64,000 bases of DNA from Corynebacterium pollutisoli (GTDB lineage Bacteria; Actinomycetota; Actinomycetes; Mycobacteriales; Mycobacteriaceae). Position 1 is the first letter of the stretch, and each line of letters starts with the position of its first letter. The stretch is taken from assembly GCF_900177745.1 (NCBI RefSeq), contig NZ_FXAR01000003.1:124001-188000 (forward strand), written 5' to 3'. The notes beneath the pieces were generated by a model. That model saw only the letters and a list, made by a program, of their open reading frames with translations, did no database searches and was not told where the DNA came from. A program made the translations under genes and the position numbers. This document shows, one piece after another, positions 1 through 10,572 of this stretch.

Positions 1-649
1 GGTTGATGAACGTGCCCGACTCCTGCGCCGCCCGGTACATCGGGCGCAGCTGCTCCTTGAGACGGACGAGGTTGCCCTCCAGATCCCACGGGTTGAGCTG
101 GGCGACGAGGCTCGAGGCCTTCACCGAGACGTACGTGACCTTCGGATTCGTGATGAGCGCCAAGGTGCGCTCCGCGCGGCGGGCCGCCTCCTCATCGCCG
201 AGGACCGCCTCGCCGAGCAGATTGAGGTTGAGCTGCGTGCCCTCCTCGGCCGCCCTGTCGAGCAGCTTGTCCAGGGCCTTGCCGTCGGCGTCGAGGACGA
301 GGTGGCCGACCATCTGGCGCAGGCGGGCGCGGGCCACCGGCATGACGACGTTCGGCAGCCTCGGGCCGACGATTCCGCCGAGCTGCAGGGCGGTCTGGTT
401 GAGTCGGCCCAGGAAGTCGGGGGCGCCGTCGAGCTTGCGCAACGCGTTCGCGGCGGTGCGGTTGTCCTCCGGGCGGGCCACCCGGTCGACGAAGTCCATG
501 GTGAAGGAGACACCGGCGGGGTCGCGGACCAGGTCGGCGAGGCGCTCGGTGGCGGAGGAACCGTCGGTGTCGGAGGTGGCGGCGAGCCACTCGCGTGCGC
601 GGGCGACGGCGGGGTCGAGCACCTGCTCGACGGAGGCATGCTGAGACAT
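1..649 (-). CDS. putA: Proline dehydrogenase / P5C dehydrogenase PutA, N-terminal part
   Basis: Bifunctional oxidation of proline to glutamate. Only the first 216 codons are inside the window; the gene runs off the left edge, so the catalytic barrel core and the aldehyde dehydrogenase half cannot be checked. The start is the ATG at 649, giving MSQHASVEQVLDPAV, with AAAGGAA upstream. The visible part has the alpha-helical N-terminal region followed by VTYVSVKASSLVAQLNPWD, the strand typical of the start of a proline dehydrogenase barrel. Family assignment is firm; bifunctionality is inferred from actinobacterial relatives. It is divergent from the DUF4272-like gene. Confidence 0.85.
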   Translation of the reverse strand, partial: MSQHASVEQVLDPAVARAREWLAATSDTDGSSATERLADLVRDPAGVSFTMDFVDRVARPEDNRTAANALRKLDGAPDFLGRLNQTALQLGGIVGPRLPNVVMPVARARLRQMVGHLVLDADGKALDKLLDRAAEEGTQLNLNLLGEAVLGDEEAARRAERTLALITNPKVTYVSVKASSLVAQLNPWDLEGNLVRLKEQLRPMYRAAQESGTFIN

Positions 650-1051
650 CAGGGATTCCTTTACGGGGAGGATGGGGAGGGGTGGTGGGCGCGTGTCTCA
701 GGCGGCCACCGGAGGGCGGTCGCTGACGTGGCGGGTGCGGGTGACGTGGGGATTCACTGGCGGGCCCTTTCTCCTCGGTCCGCGGGCAGGGTGATGCCGC
801 GGACGCTCCTGCTCAGAATGTGATGAGGGTTACTCTCTCTGCTGGCCAGTATAGGTCCTGGGTGGTGTTAGGGGTGACCATTCTGGGCGGCCGCTGCGGC
901 GGGGTGCGTACGGACGTACTCCTCTGTGTCGGGCGGGGTGGCATTTCCCCAGGTCGCGGAGGAGGGGTGGAGGGAATAGGAGTACGCCTGCGACAGGCCT
1001 GCTGTCACCGCGAACCCTGCCGCGCGGGCGGACCTCTGGTTGCATGGGGGC
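650..1051. other. Intergenic region between putA and the DUF4272-like gene
   Basis: About 400 bases between two divergent genes, with no convincing reading frame on either strand. It holds a palindromic repeat-like unit (914-987) and the promoters that must exist for both genes. No single -35/-10 pair stands out. Confidence 0.6.
914..987 (-). repeat. Palindromic element, variant copy (core shared, ends different)
   Basis: On the minus strand the unit runs from GCGTACTCCT to AGGAGTACGT and holds the core TCCGCGACCTGGGGAAA about 28 bases in. The same 17-base core sits in the same relative place in the element at 14874-14954, and a near-identical core in those at 46788-46867 and 47893-47973. 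Those copies have a different terminal repeat (GGGTTCCCACGTG). The shared core with unrelated inverted ends is what makes this a likely family member and not chance. Confidence 0.5.
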
Positions 1052-2104
1052 ATGGATCTCCTCGTCTACTCCACCGTGCCGGACCCGGTCGACCTGCCGG
1101 GCCCGGTGGAGGTGTTCACCCACCCCCGGGACCGGGCGGTGTTCGTGGAGGACGCCCTGCGCGACCTGGCCGAGGCCGGGCTGCGGGTCACCGGGCCCGA
1201 CGTCACGCAGGTCCACCCCCTGGCCCGCCACATCTCGCGCTCCCAGGTGATCTACCGCCTCCAACGCGACGACAGCTACACCGCCCGCCAGCTCATCGAG
1301 TTCGCCGACTGGGGGCGGTGCTGCGTGTTCCGGGTGGGCAACGGCCCCTTCCGCAACCTCGACGGGGAGAACCTGGCCGCGCCGGGCAAGGGGGTCAAGG
1401 TGCCCGTCCACGTCGACGCCTACCGGCGGCGGCAGAAGAACCTGCGCACCCTGCGTCAGGCCGGGCTGGAACTCGACGAACAGATCCCGGTCATTCCGGC
1501 GGAGGAGGAGGTGCGGCTGCGCGACCATGCGCAGGTGGTCTACCGGCTCGGTGCCCTGGCGCTGGTGGTCGACGCGGCCCGCCACGTGCGGGAGGGAAGT
1601 CTGCCGCAGGCCGATGACCTGGTCGCCGCGCAGGAGCTCGTCGCCTCCTCGTTGACTGCGCGGGAGCGGGGCTTTCTGGCGGACGTGGGGGCGGCGCGGG
1701 CGGCGGCCTTCGACGACGGCGGGCGGGTGGAGTTCCCCGCCGGCCTGCGCGCCGAGGCGGAACTCTTCGCCCGGTCGGCCTGGGCGGTGGAGGCGCTGGC
1801 GTGGGCGGCGCAGCTCGTCGACCTGCCGCCCCAGCGGATCCGCGCGTGGGACTTCGACGCGCGGGCGTGGGAGGCGCCGACGCCGGAGACGAGGGAGGGC
1901 GAGACCACCGTGACGCTCCTCGCCCGCTCGGCGGGCCTGCGGGGCGTGACCCAGTTGCTGGAGGCGTTCGATCTGGTGCACATCCTCCATCACGGGGTCG
2001 TTTCCGACGACCCGGGGGCGGTCGTTGCGGAGCAGTGGACAAAGGCGCTGGCGTGGGTCATCGCGCCGGACAGCGCGTGGGGCGAGGCGGAGCGGCTACT
2101 CTGA
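1052..2104 (+). CDS. DUF4272-like conserved protein
   Basis: A 350-residue soluble protein with no signal peptide or membrane segment. The RRRQKNLRTLRQAGLELDE segment, followed by an EEEVRLRDHAQVVYRLGALALVV helix cut by a short linker, and a C-terminal ALAWV helix resemble the DUF4272 family; this is recognition by eye. The first ~110 residues form a separate region. I chose ATG 1052 over an in-frame TTG four codons upstream; neither has a good ribosome binding site. No function is known to me. It ends 183 bases before dnaK. Confidence 0.6.
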   Translation: MDLLVYSTVPDPVDLPGPVEVFTHPRDRAVFVEDALRDLAEAGLRVTGPDVTQVHPLARHISRSQVIYRLQRDDSYTARQLIEFADWGRCCVFRVGNGPFRNLDGENLAAPGKGVKVPVHVDAYRRRQKNLRTLRQAGLELDEQIPVIPAEEEVRLRDHAQVVYRLGALALVVDAARHVREGSLPQADDLVAAQELVASSLTARERGFLADVGAARAAAFDDGGRVEFPAGLRAEAELFARSAWAVEALAWAAQLVDLPPQRIRAWDFDARAWEAPTPETREGETTVTLLARSAGLRGVTQLLEAFDLVHILHHGVVSDDPGAVVAEQWTKALAWVIAPDSAWGEAERLL

Positions 2105-2144
2105 CCTGCATAAACGCGGCGGAAAAGAAAAAGTTGAGTCGATC

Positions 2145-2173
2145 GGGAACAACTTTGGCGGGTTGCCCGTTGT
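2145..2173 (+). promoter_or_regulatory. SigH-type heat/oxidative stress promoter of dnaK
   Basis: GGGAAC (2145-2150), 17 bases, then CGTTGT (2168-2173). This matches the actinobacterial SigH consensus GGAA...GTT. The clpB promoter in this window has the same architecture and spacing (TGGAAC-N17-CGTTAC). A 7-base inverted repeat, AAAGTTG/CAACTTT (2130-2136/2150-2156), overlaps the -35 element. Confidence 0.7.
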
Positions 2174-2185
2174 ACTGGGTGTCAG

Positions 2186-2206
2186 GTTGAGTGCTCCAGG
2201 CTCAAG
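2186..2206 (+). promoter_or_regulatory. HAIR operator (HspR site) upstream of dnaK
   Basis: GTTGAGT-N7-GCTCAAG. It differs from the HAIR consensus CTTGAGT-N7-ACTCAAG at one base in each half. It lies just downstream of the expected SigH start point, a position suited to repression by HspR, encoded at 6223-6642. Confidence 0.7.
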
Positions 2207-2231
2207 GGGTCTGGTACGTTGGGTTCCACAA

Positions 2232-2252
2232 GTTGAGCCAACAGCAGTCAAC
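2232..2252 (+). promoter_or_regulatory. Degenerate second HAIR-like site upstream of dnaK
   Basis: GTTGAGC-N7-AGTCAAC keeps the 7-base spacing and 5 of 7 bases in each half. It is centred in a perfect inverted repeat AAGTTGA/TCAACTT (2230-2236/2248-2254). It may be a weak HspR site or an independent element. Confidence 0.4.
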
Positions 2253-2287
2253 TTCAGGAAATCCCGTACAACAGGAGGAAACACAAA

Positions 2288-4155
<1,868 letters not shown>

Positions 4156-4156
<1 letters not shown>

Positions 4157-4860
4157 TGACGCACCCCAACCAGATGCCCGACAACCCGGGCGATCCGGAG
4201 CACACCGACCCGGAGGCGACCTCGGCCGACCGTGCTGAGGCCGCCGCCGAGGAGGCCGCCCGCGCCCAGGACGACGACCCGGACGCCGTCATCGACGAGG
4301 AGCCTGTCCCCGGCGACGACGCCACCGAGGCGGAGATCGACGCCCGGCTCGAGGCCGAGATCGAGGAGGCACTCGCCGACATCGATCCCGACGCCGACGG
4401 CGACGGTGAGGTCTCCGACGTGGAGGCCCAGCTCGCGGAGCGCACCGAGGACCTGCAGCGCGTGAGCGCGGAGTACGCCAACTACCGCCGGCGCACCGAG
4501 CGTGACCGCCAGGGCATCATCGACGCCGCCAAGGCGTCGGTGCTGGCCAAGCTGTTGCCGATCCTCGACGACCTGGACCTGGCGCGACAGCACGGTGACC
4601 TCAACGAGGGTCCGCTGAAGTCGTTCGCCGACAAGTTCACCGACACGGTCACCGGCCTCAAGCTCATCCCCTTCGGCGAGGAGGGCGAGCCCTTCGACCC
4701 GGAGATCCACGAGGCCGTCCAGGACCTGTCTTCCGGTGAGGACAAGGCTCTCGGCACGGTGCTGCGTCGTGGCTACCGGGTGGGCGACAAGGTCGTCCGC
4801 AACGCGATGGTCATCATCGCCGACCCGGCCGCCCCGGCAGACGCCGCGGCCACCGACTAG
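4156..4860 (+). CDS. grpE: Nucleotide exchange factor GrpE
   Basis: Releases ADP from DnaK. 234 residues; the GTG start shares one base with the dnaK stop codon, implying translational coupling. The N-terminal ~90 residues are very acidic and low in complexity. The conserved coiled coil and beta domain follow ([19 protein letters not shown], then [16 protein letters not shown] near the end). A terminator follows at 4882-4940, before dnaJ. Confidence 0.95.
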
Positions 4861-4881
4861 CGGGACGCCCGTCCCGTACCT

Positions 4882-4940
4882 GAGCACCGCCGTCCGAGAC
4901 GCACCTCCAGTCGCCCTCGGGCGGCGGTGCTCCCCCTTTT
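4882..4940 (+). terminator. Rho-independent terminator after grpE
   Basis: A 17-base stem with one mismatch (GAGCACCGCCG...CGGCGGTGCTC, 4882-4898/4916-4932) ends in CCCCTTTT. It may limit dnaJ-hspR transcription relative to dnaK-grpE, or mark a separate dnaJ promoter near 4941-4985. Confidence 0.75.
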
Positions 4941-5005
4941 AGTTAGCGATTAAACATAATTAGACACAACAACGAACTTCTCATCCCGAAAGGAGGAGAT
5001 GCCCA

Positions 5006-6199
5006 GTGACCGTTCAGCGCGAATGGGCAGACAAGAACTACTACGCGGATCTGGGGGTCTCCTCATCCGCCTCCGCCGAGGACATCAAGAAGGCCTACCG
5101 CAAGCTGGCCCGGGAGAACCACCCGGACAAGAACCCCGGCGACAAGGCCGCCGAGGAGCGTTTCAAGAAGGCCGCCGAGGCGTACGACGTCGTCGGTGAC
5201 GAGTCCAAGCGCAAGGAATACGACCAGCTGAAGGCGATGCTCCGTTCCGGCGGTGGTTTCGGTGGCTTCGGTGGAGGCGGAGGCGCCGGATTTCCCGGCG
5301 GGTTTCGGCAGACGCAGGAGGACTTCGACGCCTCAGACATCTTCGGACGAGGACCCGGTGGAGGATTTTCTGCGGACGGCGGTCTGGGCGATCTCTTCGG
5401 TGGCCTTTTCAACCGCGGCGGCGCTCCTCGCCACGCAGCTCGGCCGACGCGGGGGGCCGACGTCGAAACGGACATCACCCTTGACTTCCGGGAGGCGGCC
5501 AAGGGCACGACGATCCCGCTCCAGCTGACCGGTGACGCCCCCTGCAACACCTGTCACGGATCGGGCTCCAAGTCCGGCAACCCCGAGACCTGCGCCGTGT
5601 GCAACGGCTCCGGCTTCACCTCGGAGAACCGCGGCGCCTTCGGCTTCAGCGCGCCGTGCACCAACTGTGCGGGCACCGGCCAGTTCATCGCCGACCCGTG
5701 CACCACGTGCCACGGTTCCGGCACGGTGCGGCGCACCCGGTCGCTGACCGTCCGCATCCCGGCGGGCGTCATCGACGGACAGAAGGTGCGCCTCGCCGGC
5801 CAGGGCGAGGCCGGCCCGCAGGGCAAGCCGGCGGGTGACCTGTTCGTCACCGTCCATGTGCGTGACGACGCCGTGTTCACCCGCTCCGGCGACGACCTCG
5901 AGGTCACCGTCCCGGTGTCGTTCACCGAGCTGGCGCTCGGCGACACCATCACGGTGCCGACGCTCGACGCCCCCGTCCGGGTGAAGGTGCCCGCCGGCAC
6001 CCCCAACGGCCGGACCCTGCGTGTCCGCGGACGCGGTGTGCCGAAGAGCGGCGACAACGCCGGTGACCTGCTGGTGACCGTCGAGGTGGCGGTGCCGAAG
6101 AATCTCGACGCCGCCGCGACCAGTGCCCTGCGCGAGTACGCGCAGGCGGAGAAGGACTCCGGCTACAACCCGCGCGCCGGGTGGGCCGGCAACAAGTAG
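5006..6199 (+). CDS. dnaJ: Chaperone DnaJ (Hsp40)
   Basis: Co-chaperone that stimulates DnaK ATP hydrolysis and delivers substrates. 397 residues. J domain with HPD at 39-41; a Gly/Phe-rich linker from about residue 78; a zinc-binding region at about 179-239 with four motifs [24 protein letters not shown] and CTTCHGSG; C-terminal substrate domain. GTG start at 5006, placed by AAAGGAGGAG at 4989-4998. All canonical residues are present. The terminator upstream separates it from grpE; hspR follows after 23 bases. Confidence 0.97.
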   Translation: MTVQREWADKNYYADLGVSSSASAEDIKKAYRKLARENHPDKNPGDKAAEERFKKAAEAYDVVGDESKRKEYDQLKAMLRSGGGFGGFGGGGGAGFPGGFRQTQEDFDASDIFGRGPGGGFSADGGLGDLFGGLFNRGGAPRHAARPTRGADVETDITLDFREAAKGTTIPLQLTGDAPCNTCHGSGSKSGNPETCAVCNGSGFTSENRGAFGFSAPCTNCAGTGQFIADPCTTCHGSGTVRRTRSLTVRIPAGVIDGQKVRLAGQGEAGPQGKPAGDLFVTVHVRDDAVFTRSGDDLEVTVPVSFTELALGDTITVPTLDAPVRVKVPAGTPNGRTLRVRGRGVPKSGDNAGDLLVTVEVAVPKNLDAAATSALREYAQAEKDSGYNPRAGWAGNK

Positions 6200-6222
6200 G
6201 CACGGAAGGAGGTGCACGGACC

Positions 6223-6642
6223 ATGACCATGAGGAAGGACAAGTCGTCGACGGACGACCTGGGCGAGGTGTTCGTCATCTCGGTTGCCGCCGAACTCGCC
6301 GGCATGCACGCGCAGACACTGCGCACCTACGACCGCATGGGTCTGGTGACGCCGCAGCGGACCCGCGGGGGCGGGCGTCGCTACTCCCGCAAGGACATCT
6401 CCCTGCTGCGTCGCATCCAGCAGCTCAGCCAGGAGGAGGGCGTCAACCTCGCCGGGATCAAGGCGATCATCGAGCTGAGCGAGGAGGTCGACCGCCTGCG
6501 TGCCGAGGTCGAGGAGCTCCGGGAGGAGCGCGAGCGGCAGGCCCGCCCGCGCGGCGAGCTCGTCCACGTCCCGCGCTCCACGGCGCTGGTGATGTGGGAG
6601 CCGCGGCGCGGCCGTCTGCGGCGACATCAGGACCATCGCTAG
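6223..6642 (+). CDS. hspR: Heat-shock repressor HspR (MerR family)
   Basis: Represses chaperone genes through HAIR sites. 139 residues: an N-terminal MerR-type helix-turn-helix (SVAAELAGMHAQTLRTYDRM, wing RGGGRRYS), then a coiled coil rich in Glu/Arg/Leu (about residues 80-110). The start is ATG 6223 behind AAGGAGGT; a second ATG lies two codons later. Last gene of the dnaK operon, followed by a terminator. HAIR sites at 2186, 20209 and 20239 are its likely targets, giving feedback on dnaK and control of clpB. Confidence 0.93.
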   Translation: MTMRKDKSSTDDLGEVFVISVAAELAGMHAQTLRTYDRMGLVTPQRTRGGGRRYSRKDISLLRRIQQLSQEEGVNLAGIKAIIELSEEVDRLRAEVEELREERERQARPRGELVHVPRSTALVMWEPRRGRLRRHQDHR

Positions 6643-6657
6643 AAGAACCGCCACGAG

Positions 6658-6695
6658 CCCACGCTGACCCTGTTTCCCGGGGTGAGCGTGGGTTT
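6658..6695 (+). terminator. Terminator after hspR
   Basis: A 13-base stem with one mismatch (CCCACGCTGACCC/GGGTGAGCGTGGG) followed by TTTG. It separates the heat-shock genes from ald. Confidence 0.65.
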
Positions 6696-6787
6696 GTGCG
6701 CCTGTCACAACAATTCTTAACAAAAGTGGCGCGGGTCACTGTATGGTGTGGTGCAGACCACTCAAATCCCTGTGAAAGGACACCATC

Positions 6788-8308
6788 ATGACCGTGTACG
6801 CGAACCCCGGCACCGACGGATCGATCGTCAACTACCGCGAGCGCTACGACAACTACATCGGCGGCGAGTGGGTGGCACCCGTCGACGGCGAGTACATGGA
6901 CAACATCACCCCGGTCACCGGTGAGGTGTTCTGCCAGGTGGCCCGCGGTAAGGCCGCCGACGTCGAGCTCGCCCTCGACGCCGCCCACAAGGCCGCCCCC
7001 GCCTGGGGCCAGACCTCCCCGGCCGAACGCGCCCTCATCCTGCACCGCATCGCGGACCGCATGGAGGAGCACCTCGAGGAGATCGCCGTCGCCGAGACCT
7101 GGGAGAACGGCAAGGCCGTCCGCGAGACCCTCGCCGCCGACATTCCGCTCGCGATCGATCACTTCCGTTACTTCGCCGGCGCCACCCGCGCGCAGGAGGG
7201 ACGCCTGTCCCAGATCGACCACGACACCGTGGCCTACCACTTCCATGAGCCGCTGGGCGTCGTCGGCCAGATCATCCCGTGGAACTTCCCGATCCTCATG
7301 GCCACCTGGAAGATTGCCCCGGCCCTGGCGGCCGGTAACGCCATCGTCCTCAAGCCGGCCGAGCAGACCCCGGCCTCCCTCCTCTACCTCGTGGAGATCA
7401 TCCAGGACCTGCTCCCGGCGGGCGTGCTCAACATCGTCAACGGCCTCGGCGAGGAGGCGGGTGTCGCCCTGTCGAGCTCCGACCGCATCGCCAAGATCGC
7501 CTTCACCGGTTCCACCGCGGTGGGCAAGATCATCAACAAGGCCGCCGCCGAGAAGATCATCCCGGTCACCCTGGAGCTGGGCGGCAAGTCCCCGTCCATC
7601 TTCTTCCCCGACGTCATGGCCAAGGACGACGCCTTCCGCGACAAGTGCCTCGAGGGCTTCGCGATGTTCGCCCTCAACCAGGGTGAGGTCTGCACCTGCC
7701 CGTCCCGTGCCCTCATCCACGAGTCCATCGCCGACGAGTTCCTCGAGCTCGGCGTCGAGCGCGTCAACAAGATCAAGAAGGGCAACCCCCTCGACACCGA
7801 GACGCAGATGGGTGCGCAGGCCTCCCAGGAGCAGATGGACAAGATCTCCGGCTACCTGGAGCTCGGCCCCCAGGAGGGCGCGGAGACCCTCACCGGCGGC
7901 AGCATCAACAAGATCGAGGGCCTGGACAACGGCTACTACATCGAGCCGACCGTGTTCAAGGGCACCAACGACATGCGCATCTTCCAGGAGGAGATCTTCG
8001 GCCCGGTGCTCTCCGTCGTCACCTTCAAGGACTTCGACGAGGCCATCAAGATCGCCAACGACACCAACTACGGTCTCGGTGCCGGTGTCTGGTCCCGTGA
8101 CGGCCGCACCGCCTACCGCGCGGGCCGCGAGATCCACGCCGGTCGTGTGTGGGTGAACCAGTACCACAACTACCCGGCCCACGCCGCGTTCGGTGGTTAC
8201 AAGGAGTCCGGCATCGGCCGTGAGAACCACCTCATGATGCTCGCCCACTACCAGCAGACGAAGAACCTCCTCGTCTCCTACTCGGATGACGCCCTCGGCT
8301 TCTTCTGA
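6788..8308 (+). CDS. ald: NAD-dependent acetaldehyde dehydrogenase
   Basis: Oxidises acetaldehyde to acetate. 506 residues, typical of the class. Catalytic Cys is at about 302 in [11 protein letters not shown] and the general base Glu at about 263 in LELGGKSP; the cofactor strand is [12 protein letters not shown] preceded by GAAAGGA. Together with adhA (17332), pta and ackA it can carry ethanol to acetate and acetyl-CoA. Location next to hspR and close similarity in layout to C. glutamicum ald (from memory) support the substrate. Its last 31 bases overlap the convergent hydrolase gene. Confidence 0.9.
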   Translation: MTVYANPGTDGSIVNYRERYDNYIGGEWVAPVDGEYMDNITPVTGEVFCQVARGKAADVELALDAAHKAAPAWGQTSPAERALILHRIADRMEEHLEEIAVAETWENGKAVRETLAADIPLAIDHFRYFAGATRAQEGRLSQIDHDTVAYHFHEPLGVVGQIIPWNFPILMATWKIAPALAAGNAIVLKPAEQTPASLLYLVEIIQDLLPAGVLNIVNGLGEEAGVALSSSDRIAKIAFTGSTAVGKIINKAAAEKIIPVTLELGGKSPSIFFPDVMAKDDAFRDKCLEGFAMFALNQGEVCTCPSRALIHESIADEFLELGVERVNKIKKGNPLDTETQMGAQASQEQMDKISGYLELGPQEGAETLTGGSINKIEGLDNGYYIEPTVFKGTNDMRIFQEEIFGPVLSVVTFKDFDEAIKIANDTNYGLGAGVWSRDGRTAYRAGREIHAGRVWVNQYHNYPAHAAFGGYKESGIGRENHLMMLAHYQQTKNLLVSYSDDALGFF

Positions 8309-9438
8309 GTCCACCCGCTGAGCAGCCCGAGCAGCACGGGATCGTCCCAGTAGCTGCCGTGGCTGCCGGCCCGGTCACCCGGCCAGACCCGCGCCCCGAA
8401 CTCCGGGGATGTCGGGTCTGTTCCGTGTACGCCTCCGACCAGTGACAACGGGTCGGAGGGGTGCGTCATGGCGTGCACCTGGGGGTCCTCGCCGAGCAGG
8501 GTGAGCTGTGCCGCATGATCGACGCCGACCCCGGGGCTCCCGAGGAACACCAGGTCGTCGGCATACAGGCCGCCGCCCCGCGACGCAGCCCTCCCCGCCA
8601 CCACGGACCCGTAGGAGTACCCGAGCACCACCCGCCGCTGATCCGGGTGACGGCGGGCGAGTTCCCGCTGGAAGGCCTGCAGGTCGGCCCCGGCGGCGCG
8701 GGCTGGTTCGTGGGCCAGGGCCTGCCCCAGGCCGGCGGGTGCCCGGTAGCCCAGCCACAGCACACTTGCCCCGCCCGTCGCCTGCGCGATGGTGCGCGCC
8801 CGGTCGAGGTGCACGGGCAGGCGTTCCGGATCCGAGGATCCCGTGCCCGCGACGATCGTGACCACCGAGTCGGCCCGCTCCAGGTCGCCGACCGCGGTGA
8901 CGAGGCGGCCTTCGCCCACCTCGAGGACCTGCACGTCCGGCGGCAGGTCCAGCGGGTGGGTGAGCATGTTGAGTTCATGGACCGCCCCCACGCTGAGGTC
9001 GGGGGCATCCGCCAGGCGGCGCACCGGGGCCGGCGCGACCGGGGTACACAGGACGTCGATCTGGCGGGCGCAGGCGTGATCGAGGAGGTCGCCCAGCGAG
9101 TGCAGGTCCCGCAGGAACAGTGCCACCAGCGACGAGGCCCCGGCCACGCGGTCGGCGAGGAGGACGGCGCGCCGGGCGGCGTCGTCCAGCTCCTCCTGCA
9201 GCCGGGCCGTGACGGTGAGCACCTGCGCCACGCGCAGCATCTGTTCCGGCGGGCCGGCGAGCGGTCGGGCATGGAGATGGAGACGGGTGACGGCCGCGTC
9301 GGCGGCGGGCCCGGAGAAGCCGGTCCCCGGGAGGTCGTCGAAGGTCCGGGCCAGCCAGGAGTTCTGCTCCTCCAGCCAGTCGGCGTCGACTCCCAGGAGT
9401 CGGGCGGCGTGGCGGAGGGAGGGGGCGTCGAGAAGCAT
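8278..9438 (-). CDS. Alpha/beta hydrolase, DUF1023 type
   Basis: 386 residues. The N-terminal half is helical. The C-terminal half looks like the DUF1023 hydrolase domain: [12 protein letters not shown], then the nucleophile elbow GYSYGS, followed by [10 protein letters not shown]. Substrate unknown. The ATG at 9438 overlaps the stop of the upstream small gene (TGATG), so the two are co-translated. No signal peptide. The 3' end overlaps ald by 31 bases, tail to tail. Confidence 0.8.
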   Translation of the reverse strand: MLLDAPSLRHAARLLGVDADWLEEQNSWLARTFDDLPGTGFSGPAADAAVTRLHLHARPLAGPPEQMLRVAQVLTVTARLQEELDDAARRAVLLADRVAGASSLVALFLRDLHSLGDLLDHACARQIDVLCTPVAPAPVRRLADAPDLSVGAVHELNMLTHPLDLPPDVQVLEVGEGRLVTAVGDLERADSVVTIVAGTGSSDPERLPVHLDRARTIAQATGGASVLWLGYRAPAGLGQALAHEPARAAGADLQAFQRELARRHPDQRRVVLGYSYGSVVAGRAASRGGGLYADDLVFLGSPGVGVDHAAQLTLLGEDPQVHAMTHPSDPLSLVGGVHGTDPTSPEFGARVWPGDRAGSHGSYWDDPVLLGLLSGWTQKKPRASSE

Positions 9439-9677
9439 CACAGCAGCGACCGGTCCTCCTCGGCGACCCGCCCGACGAAGCGCTGCAGGTCGCGGACGTG
9501 GTCGAGGAGGGCGGTGTCGGCCCGGCGGTGCGTGCCCGCCCAGGCGGCGGCCGCGCGGTCGAGGGCGGCGGCGGTCCGCGAGCCCGGTGGCAGGGTCGGC
9601 GGGGAGGGCGGCGTGGTGCGCCGCAGGAGGGTGAGCAGGTGGTCGGCGGTGGCGGAGGTGAGCTGCAGGTGGTCCAT
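9438..9677 (-). CDS. Small helical protein, WXG100/EspC-like, coupled to the hydrolase
   Basis: 79 residues, Ala/Leu/Arg rich, predicted as two helices split by a Pro-rich turn (TTPPSPPTLPPG), with one Trp in the second helix. The size, helical hairpin and coupling to a DUF1023 hydrolase recall small type VII secretion-like proteins, but there is no clear WXG motif, so this is only a suggestion. Start ATG 9677; no obvious ribosome binding site. Stop overlaps the hydrolase start. Confidence 0.6.
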   Translation of the reverse strand: MDHLQLTSATADHLLTLLRRTTPPSPPTLPPGSRTAAALDRAAAAWAGTHRRADTALLDHVRDLQRFVGRVAEEDRSLL

Positions 9678-9730
9678 GGCGCCAGTGTCCGGCCGCGGCG
9701 GCGATCTGCCAACCGCGGGGTGTGCCGACC

Positions 9731-9755
9731 TGTGGATAACCCGGAGTTATCCACA
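9731..9755. promoter_or_regulatory. Pair of convergent perfect DnaA boxes
   Basis: TGTGGATAAC-N5-GTTATCCACA. Each arm contains the exact DnaA-box consensus TTATCCACA, one on each strand, in a 25-base perfect inverted repeat. It sits 14 bases before the nitrilase start and 54 bases before the start of the opposite gene, so it lies in a divergent promoter region. Confidence 0.6.
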
Positions 9756-9768
9756 TAGTGTGGGTGCC

Positions 9769-10572
9769 ATGAAGATCGCAGTCGTGCAGCTGACCTCCGG
9801 GCCGGATATCCTCAACAATTTGGCCCTCGCCAAGCAGAAGCTCCGGGAGGCCGCCGGGCAGGGCGCGCGTCTCGTCGTGTTCCCCGAGGCCACGAGCCAG
9901 GCCTTCGATTCCGGCCGCCTCGATGAGCAGGCCCAGGAGCTCGACGGGGAGTTCGCCACCGGGCTGCGCGACACCGCCCGGGAACTCGGCGTCACCGTCG
10001 TCGCCGGTATGTTCCGCCCGGCCGACACCGTCGAGCGTGAGGGCAAGAAGATCAACCGTGTCTACAACACCGCGCTCATCACCGGGCCGGACATCCACCG
10101 CGGCTACGACAAGATCCACACCTTCGACGCCTACTCCTACCGGGAGTCCGACACCGTCAGACCGGGCGAGGAACTGGTGACCTTCGACGTCGAGGGCGTC
10201 ACCGTCGGCGTCGCCACGTGCTACGACATCCGCTTCCCCGAGCAGTTCCGCGACCTTGCACGTAAGGGGGCGCAGGTCATCGTCGTGCCGACCAGCTGGA
10301 TGGACGGCCCCGGCAAGCTCGACCAGTGGCGCATCCTCACCGCGGCGCGCGCGCTCGACTCCACGTCGTGGATCGTCGCCGCCGGCCAGGCCCGTCCGGG
10401 CGGGGAGGAGAAGGCCGGGGAGGCCACCGGGCCGACCGGCATCGGCCACTCGTGTGTGGTGGGGCCGATGGGGCGTCGGGAAGCGGAGGCCGGTTACGAG
10501 CCGGAGATCCTCACCCACGACCTCGACTTGGAGCAGGTCACGAAGGCGCGGGAGTCACTCCCCGTCCTGTGA
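9769..10572 (+). CDS. Carbon-nitrogen hydrolase (nitrilase superfamily amidase)
   Basis: 267 residues, one full nitrilase-fold domain. The catalytic triad is visible: Glu40 in VVFPEA, Lys115 in YDKIHTFD, Cys151 in ATCYDIRFP. The YDKIHTFD and CYDIRFP context resembles Nit1/omega-amidase enzymes, which act on alpha-ketoglutaramate or deaminated glutathione; the exact substrate is not settled. Starts at ATG 9769 just after the DnaA-box palindrome. Its end overlaps the convergent globin gene by 18 bases. Confidence 0.88.
   Translation: MKIAVVQLTSGPDILNNLALAKQKLREAAGQGARLVVFPEATSQAFDSGRLDEQAQELDGEFATGLRDTARELGVTVVAGMFRPADTVEREGKKINRVYNTALITGPDIHRGYDKIHTFDAYSYRESDTVRPGEELVTFDVEGVTVGVATCYDIRFPEQFRDLARKGAQVIVVPTSWMDGPGKLDQWRILTAARALDSTSWIVAAGQARPGGEEKAGEATGPTGIGHSCVVGPMGRREAEAGYEPEILTHDLDLEQVTKARESLPVL

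Noticed and set aside
5006..6199. dnaJ starting at ATG 4999
   Set aside because: That frame is Arg/Gly-rich and lacks the J domain; the GTG at 5006 gives the proper protein behind a good binding site.
10555..10572. Overlaps at gene ends (nitrilase/globin, ald/hydrolase, MFS/cls) as annotation errors
   Set aside because: Both genes in each pair have full-length family-typical C-termini; short tail-to-tail overlaps are normal in compact genomes.
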